NCBI GenBank assembly: GCA_022496805.1
Contig: CM040103.1
Coordinates: 12,170,001 to 12,234,000, forward strand
Origin: Pohlia nutans
Lineage: Eukaryota; Streptophyta; Bryopsida; Bryales; Mniaceae
DNA: 64,000 nucleotides
Direction of reading: 5' to 3'
Shown: piece by piece, positions 59,783-64,000 of the stretch
How positions within the stretch are numbered: the stretch's first letter is position 1
How the letters are laid out: each line of letters opens with the position of its first letter
Translations under genes and position numbers: made by a program
Notes under the pieces: generated by a model
Database searches by the model: none
Seen by the model: the letters and a program-made list of their open reading frames with translations, nothing else
What the model was told of the DNA's origin: nothing

Positions 59783-60987
59783 CCCCTAAAGGACCAAGTG
59801 TCCTAACTAGGACATTTAGAGAATCGGGTAGGTTCCGGTGAACACATTTTTAATCGAAATTTGAAGGAAATTTAATAGTAGATTCCCCAATGTGCCACGA
59901 AAATGGGGATTCTTTTTTTTTTGAATTCCGACACCGTATGTGAAAGTTATGAGGGGAAATGTGTTTTTTTCGGGAGACAGGGCAGTGGGGCAGTAGAGAA
60001 ATAGTTGAATTTTAGGGGGGGGCCAACAAGATGGGCGGTGTGTGGAAAATGGGGTGGACTGTGGGGGGCAGAAGACCACCCCGTTTCCCAAACTCATAAA
60101 AATAATTAAAAATAATATTTTTTAAAAATTAAAAATTAAAAATTAAAAAATTAAAAAAAATTAAAAAAAATTTAAAGTTATTATTTTAAATTATTCAATT
60201 AAAAATGAAAGTTCAATTTCATAATTAAAAATATTATTTAAATTTTTTTAAAATAAAATCATTTTTTAAAATAAAAAATAAAAAATAAAAAATGTCCAAT
60301 GAGGGACTGCCACGTGGCAGTGTACCTTGAGAGTTAGTGGGGTCATGAACATTGGAATGGGTTGGCACTTCAATTCCCTTCCTCCACCCTTTATTTCCCC
60401 CCTAACCCCCAAAATTCTTAGAAAATGTGCTACATGTCTTCTAAAACTTGGAGATTTATTTTTTTTCAAATTTTTTTTTACCATTTTGTAGAGGGTGGAA
60501 TGTACTTGTGTTTCACCGCTCGGATTTGTATTTTAAATAAAGAAAGTTGAAAATCTTGCAATTCCAAAAACATATAGTCTTTTCTGAACTTTTAAACCCC
60601 CAACAAGTGCAAGGTGTTATTCAACATCCTAAACATCTCCAAACGCAACGAAAATTGGTACACAACTAAGTAACATCATATAGAATATGAAAGTGAAGTG
60701 CGACAAGTTTCGGTAGTGAGGTTTTTTTGATGTAGCTGTGGTCAAACGCATCTGAAATTTTCGGGCATGTGTTTTTTTGGGGAGTTTTTTTCCATCAAAC
60801 GCAATTATCTTGCAATCTGTGCGGTCAAAATCAACGAAATTTGTTGTGTATGTTCTTCAAATAGTTTAGGACAAGATCTTACGGTTAGAAGGTAAAAAAT
60901 AACATTCTTTTGGATTTTTTGCATGGGGGAGTAAAAATGGCAGCATTGGAGTGTTTTTGGAGGAAAAACACTCCGGTCCTTTAGGGG
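59783..60987. mobile_element. TTAA element, longest copy (1205 bp)
   Basis: TTAA at 59779-59782 and 60988-60991. Perfect 13-bp ends CCCCTAAAGGACC and GGTCCTTTAGGGG. Hairpin TGTCCTA-AC-TAGGACA near the left end. The centre (about 60100-60300) is a run of TTAAAAATTAAA-type low-complexity sequence. No transposase-like open frame. Confidence 0.87.
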
Positions 60988-61307
60988 TTAAGTGAATTAT
61001 AAAGTGACAGTGTTTTAGTGAGACAGTCCTTTTTGGAACCCATATCAGACCCGGACCCCACAACCCATGTGCATGGCGCGGTTACGTTCCTTTTTCATAT
61101 ATAGCAAGTGAAAAACAACACATTTCGTACTAGTGTGAACGTATACAAGTGTGAAGACTTTCATGCTCCTGCGCGACCCAAAGAAACTTAAAATTATAAT
61201 TCAACGGAGGGAAATGAGGAAAAAGTTCTACCTTGGAAACCCAAGCCAACAGTGAGTCATAATTCTGTTCACAAACAAGGTGCCACACAACATTCAAGGA
61301 GCACATT

Positions 61308-61668
61308 AGAGTTATCCTTAAAGTCATCGTGTGTTTGAATAAGATGCCGTGAATTTTGCTATAATGTATTGTTATTTGTGCACCCCAAATAGTTAAAAGG
61401 TAGGGAAAAGCTTGGTGGTCTATCATTATTAGGTGTGTAAGAGCTTGGTGGTTTTCAAACTCATGGAAAACTAGTTTAGCTGTCAAGAAAGACGGCTAAA
61501 CTAGTTTCCCTTGAGTTTAGAGACCACCAAGCTCTTACACACCTAACAATGATAGACCACCAAGCTTTTCCCTACCTTTTAACTATTTGGGGTGCACAAA
61601 TAACAATACATTATAGCAAAATTCACGGCATCTTATTCAAACACACGGTGACTTTAAGGATAACTCTA
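61308..61668. mobile_element. Foldback element, uninterrupted copy
   Basis: TAGAGTTATCCTTAAAGTCA on the left and TGACTTTAAGGATAACTCTA on the right. Arms meet near 61490 in TAGCTGTC-AAGAA-GACGGCTA. It supplies the empty-site sequence for both TTAA insertions in the copy at 48738-49864. Confidence 0.92.
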
Positions 61669-61671
61669 TTG

Positions 61672-61940
61672 AGCTAAAGAATTCTATCCAGAGTTACATA
61701 TATACCAGTCTCAAAGGCAGTCGTGAGAAGGACGACAATGTTTTGTCAGCAACTATTAATGCTCCATCCGAAATTGAAGCCTTGAATTATGAGTCACCGC
61801 CCTCGCACAAAGACTGTCTTGTATGATTTTAAATGGAGCATGAATAGTTGCTGATAAAATATTGTTGGTCGTTCTCATGACTGCCTTTCAAAATTCCAAA
61901 ACTCGTAATTTTATATAACTTCAGATTGAATTCTTTAGCT
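61672..61940. mobile_element. Second foldback, adjacent
   Basis: Ends GCTAAAGAATTCTATC and GATTGAATTCTTTAGC. Arms share AAGGCAGTC-TGAGAA-GAC, GCAACTATT-ATGCTCCAT and their inverses. The central loop is about 61785-61835. Confidence 0.8.
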
Positions 61941-62096
61941 TTACCTTGTTTGTTGACAGAATCATGTCTCACTGTTGGCTAGGGTTTCCAACATAGAACT
62001 TTTCCCTGATTTCCCTTTGTTTAATTACAATAGGTTTCTCCGGACCTAATTTCAACGGCCGGGATTAGGTAAGATGTTGCTTGTCTCGATCTCCTC

Positions 62097-62324
62097 TGTT
62101 AAGACAAGATGAATGTCATCCATTCACTCTCTGGTTCAATCCATAGCTTAGTCAGCATACCTACCCGTTAGATAGGGATAAGGTAGATGGATGATAAATC
62201 CAGTGACACCCTAAATCCTAACCAGTGTAACAGTTGTCCTCACCCCTGAATATAATCTTAGTGGAACAGAGCTCCGGCTCATTCTTTGATACTCATACTT
62301 TGTGTTTATGCTTGTCTTTCAACA
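62097..62324 (+). mobile_element. LTR, forward copy (228 bp), with primer-site motif
   Basis: Starts TGTTAAGACAAG and ends CTTGTCTTTCAACA, so it has TG...CA ends with short inverted termini. It is followed at 62326 by TTATCAGCACGAGGCTC, a motif found just after the 5' LTR of many plant Copia elements. No internal coding region follows. Confidence 0.7.
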
Positions 62325-62394
62325 CATTATCAGCACGAGGCTCTAATTAACAAGCCTAATTAGCTCAGCTGCTTAGAGCGTCGTGCTGATAACG

Positions 62395-62622
62395 TGTTGA
62401 AAGACAAGCATAAACACAAAGTATAAGCATCAAAGAATGAGCCGGAGCTTTGTTTCACTGAGATTATATTCAGGGGTGAGGACAATCGTTACATTGGTTA
62501 GGATTTAGGGTGTCACTGGATTTATCATCCATCTACCTTATCCCTATCTAACGGGTAGGTATGCTGACTAAGCTATGGATGGAACCGGAGAGTGAATGGA
62601 TGACATTCATCTTGTCTTAACA
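62395..62622 (-). mobile_element. LTR, inverted copy (228 bp)
   Basis: Same length as, and nearly the same sequence as, 62097-62324, but on the opposite strand. Its own TTATCAGCACGACGCTC motif faces the first across a 70-bp centre (62325-62394). The outer flanks (TCTCCTC and its inverse GAGGAGA) are also symmetrical. Confidence 0.7.
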
Positions 62623-62639
62623 GAGGAGAACGAGGCTCC

Positions 62640-64000
62640 TTGAAGGATTCCAAATCTTTCGATCTAAACCCTAAACCGCATCATTCAATGGTGATCACCT
62701 GCATCATGCGATTGAAGTTCTGAATCTGTCAATTCATATGCCAGATTCATATGCTCATTCAAAAGAGTCATAGAAATCCGACGTCTAAGTAAATCTATAA
62801 ATCATTTGATAAACAACACCCAGTCTCTAGGTGACCAACAGCAGTAAAGATAAATGGATTCAAAGCTATTTGCCTACCACCTATTTCCAAATTTCAATCG
62901 ATGAATACAAGTAAGACTTCATCCCCACATCAGAGGATCATATCCAGCTAATATTCCATGTGCCAAAGTTAGAGTCCAAGTAAAATATGTAAATTAATTT
63001 GATGAGGAACGTAACTTACAGCCAGGACTTCGATCTAAAGTGAAAATGGATGCAAAGGTTGATTGATTGATTGCCTTTCTGAATGAGAATCAAAGATTTC
63101 ACACCGTGATTCAAGATATCAAATCGTACCTTGAATGTGCACATGAAGATATATAGAGACCACGGACATACAGCAACGTCCTCGATCTCCTCCATACTTG
63201 AAGCTGTAAGTTCTTTCATCCATCGGTGAAGGATCATATGCAAGTTAGGGTTGCCTTGTCCCAACACCTGAAATAACAGCGAAGTGTGTCGTAAGTACAA
63301 TTGACGCAGAAAATACCAAACTCGAGGAATGATTCAAGATCGATTATCATCATATTCGATTAATTGGAAGTTTCTAGCATATTGGGACTCTTTGAACTCT
63401 ACAATTGGAATATAATTTCTCACTGAATCTATGCCAGTTGTAGATTTCAAAGGGTCCCAATATGGCGGAAACTCCCAATTAAACAAATATGATGATGATT
63501 GATCATAATGTGTGACGAGAACTAATAAATTCAAAGGTCTATCGAAAGACTGACATGATTCCAAAAACATTCATGGACACCACCGAAATCTAATGGTACC
63601 ACAAAAAGCTTCAAAAAGGCCATATTCGTTATATTGAGACTTTTCGTACGTTTTGAGACATTATGTTGGTTATTCCAAAATTGATTTTAAAAATAGTAAT
63701 TGAAAGAAGAAATAACAATAATGCTCAAATAGTGATTCTATAATGAAGTTCTGAAAGTTGGTGTTATTACCTATTTAAAAAATATATATAGTTAAGAGAT
63801 AAAACGGTTTATCTTTAAGTTGCGGATAAAAATGAGATTGAGAAAAGTCTCAATATAACGAATATAGCATTCAAATGGTACCACAAAGTAAAAGATAAAC
63901 ATAATTGTCCTTGTAAAATTATCAATTGATAAAAAAACATTCCAACTAATACAATTGTGAGATACGACTGTAAGCAAGTTAGAACCTCTCACAACTCTTA
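62640..64000. other. AT-rich right edge with two foldbacks; no gene
   Basis: Inverted arms at about 63338-63400 and 63443-63505 (GATCGATTATCATCATATTC against its inverse). A second pair at about 63617-63643 and 63841-63867 (CATATTCGTTATATTGAGAC), outside which AATGGTACCACAAA occurs directly on both sides (63592-63605, 63874-63887). No gene is recognised. Confidence 0.55.

Larger units (their letters stand above)
58728..61135. mobile_element. CACTA-type element with nested insertions (2.4 kb)
   Basis: Starts CACTAGTAGGAAATGTGTCG and ends in its near-complement, CAACACATTTCGTACTAGTG. Similarity of the inverted ends continues for about 100 bp (AAAAAGGAA, CGCGCCA-GCACATGGGTTG, GGTCCGGGTCTGAT). 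The CACTA start is typical of En/Spm elements; the 3-bp duplication is not clear (TTG versus TGA). No transposase remains. It carries a foldback (58803-59097) and a TTAA element (59783-60987). Confidence 0.78.

Noticed and set aside
1..64000. tRNA, rRNA or CRISPR features
   Set aside because: No tRNA-like cloverleaf, rRNA similarity or regularly spaced repeat array was recognised by eye; the repeated hairpins belong to transposon ends.

Overview
The window is nuclear DNA of a land plant. It carries spliced genes for plastid and secreted plant proteins: a chloroplast NDH subunit L, a Tha4/TatA translocase subunit, a class III peroxidase and a trihelix regulator. These sit as GC-rich exons in AT-rich intergenic DNA full of small inverted-repeat transposons. 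The species cannot be fixed from the sequence. Divergent proteins, modest introns and TTAA-specific elements suggest a non-flowering land plant (bryophyte, lycophyte or fern grade), which is inference only.

Seven protein genes can be supported. They are an F-box protein (480-2618, +), NdhL (7093-7623, -), a trihelix/SANT-like factor (15865-17669, +), a class III peroxidase (21360-24590, -), a 12-exon YaaW/UPF0174-like protein, probably plastid-targeted (40609-47545, +), Tha4/TatA (51671-53644, -) and a rolling-stone-like membrane protein (56230-57075, +). Exon junctions were set by reading phase and GT/AG borders. They form no operon or cluster; NdhL and Tha4 are both thylakoid proteins but belong to different complexes.

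The rest is mostly mobile DNA, and the dominant signal is one superfamily. About 30 short elements begin CCC(C/T)TAAA, end TTTA(A/G)GGG and sit between TTAA tetranucleotides. They fall into at least five multi-copy families plus several singletons. Empty and filled copies of a host foldback element inside this same window show twice that TTAA is the duplicated target. TTAA target choice with CCC...GGG ends is the piggyBac signature, yet no transposase is visible. Most families carry a short hairpin just inside one end, and in one family the stem bases differ between copies while pairing is kept. Several copies lie back to back sharing one TTAA, and seven lie in introns of the YaaW-like gene.

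Other elements include a CACTA-type element with nested insertions (58728-61135), a hAT-like element with an 8-bp duplication (10070-10673), several foldbacks (4163-5155, 48738-49864, 61308-61668, 61672-61940), two LTRs in head-to-head inversion (62097-62622), further MITEs and AT microsatellites. Regions 11-15.8 kb, 17.7-19.9 kb and 62.6-64 kb hold little else that can be recognised.
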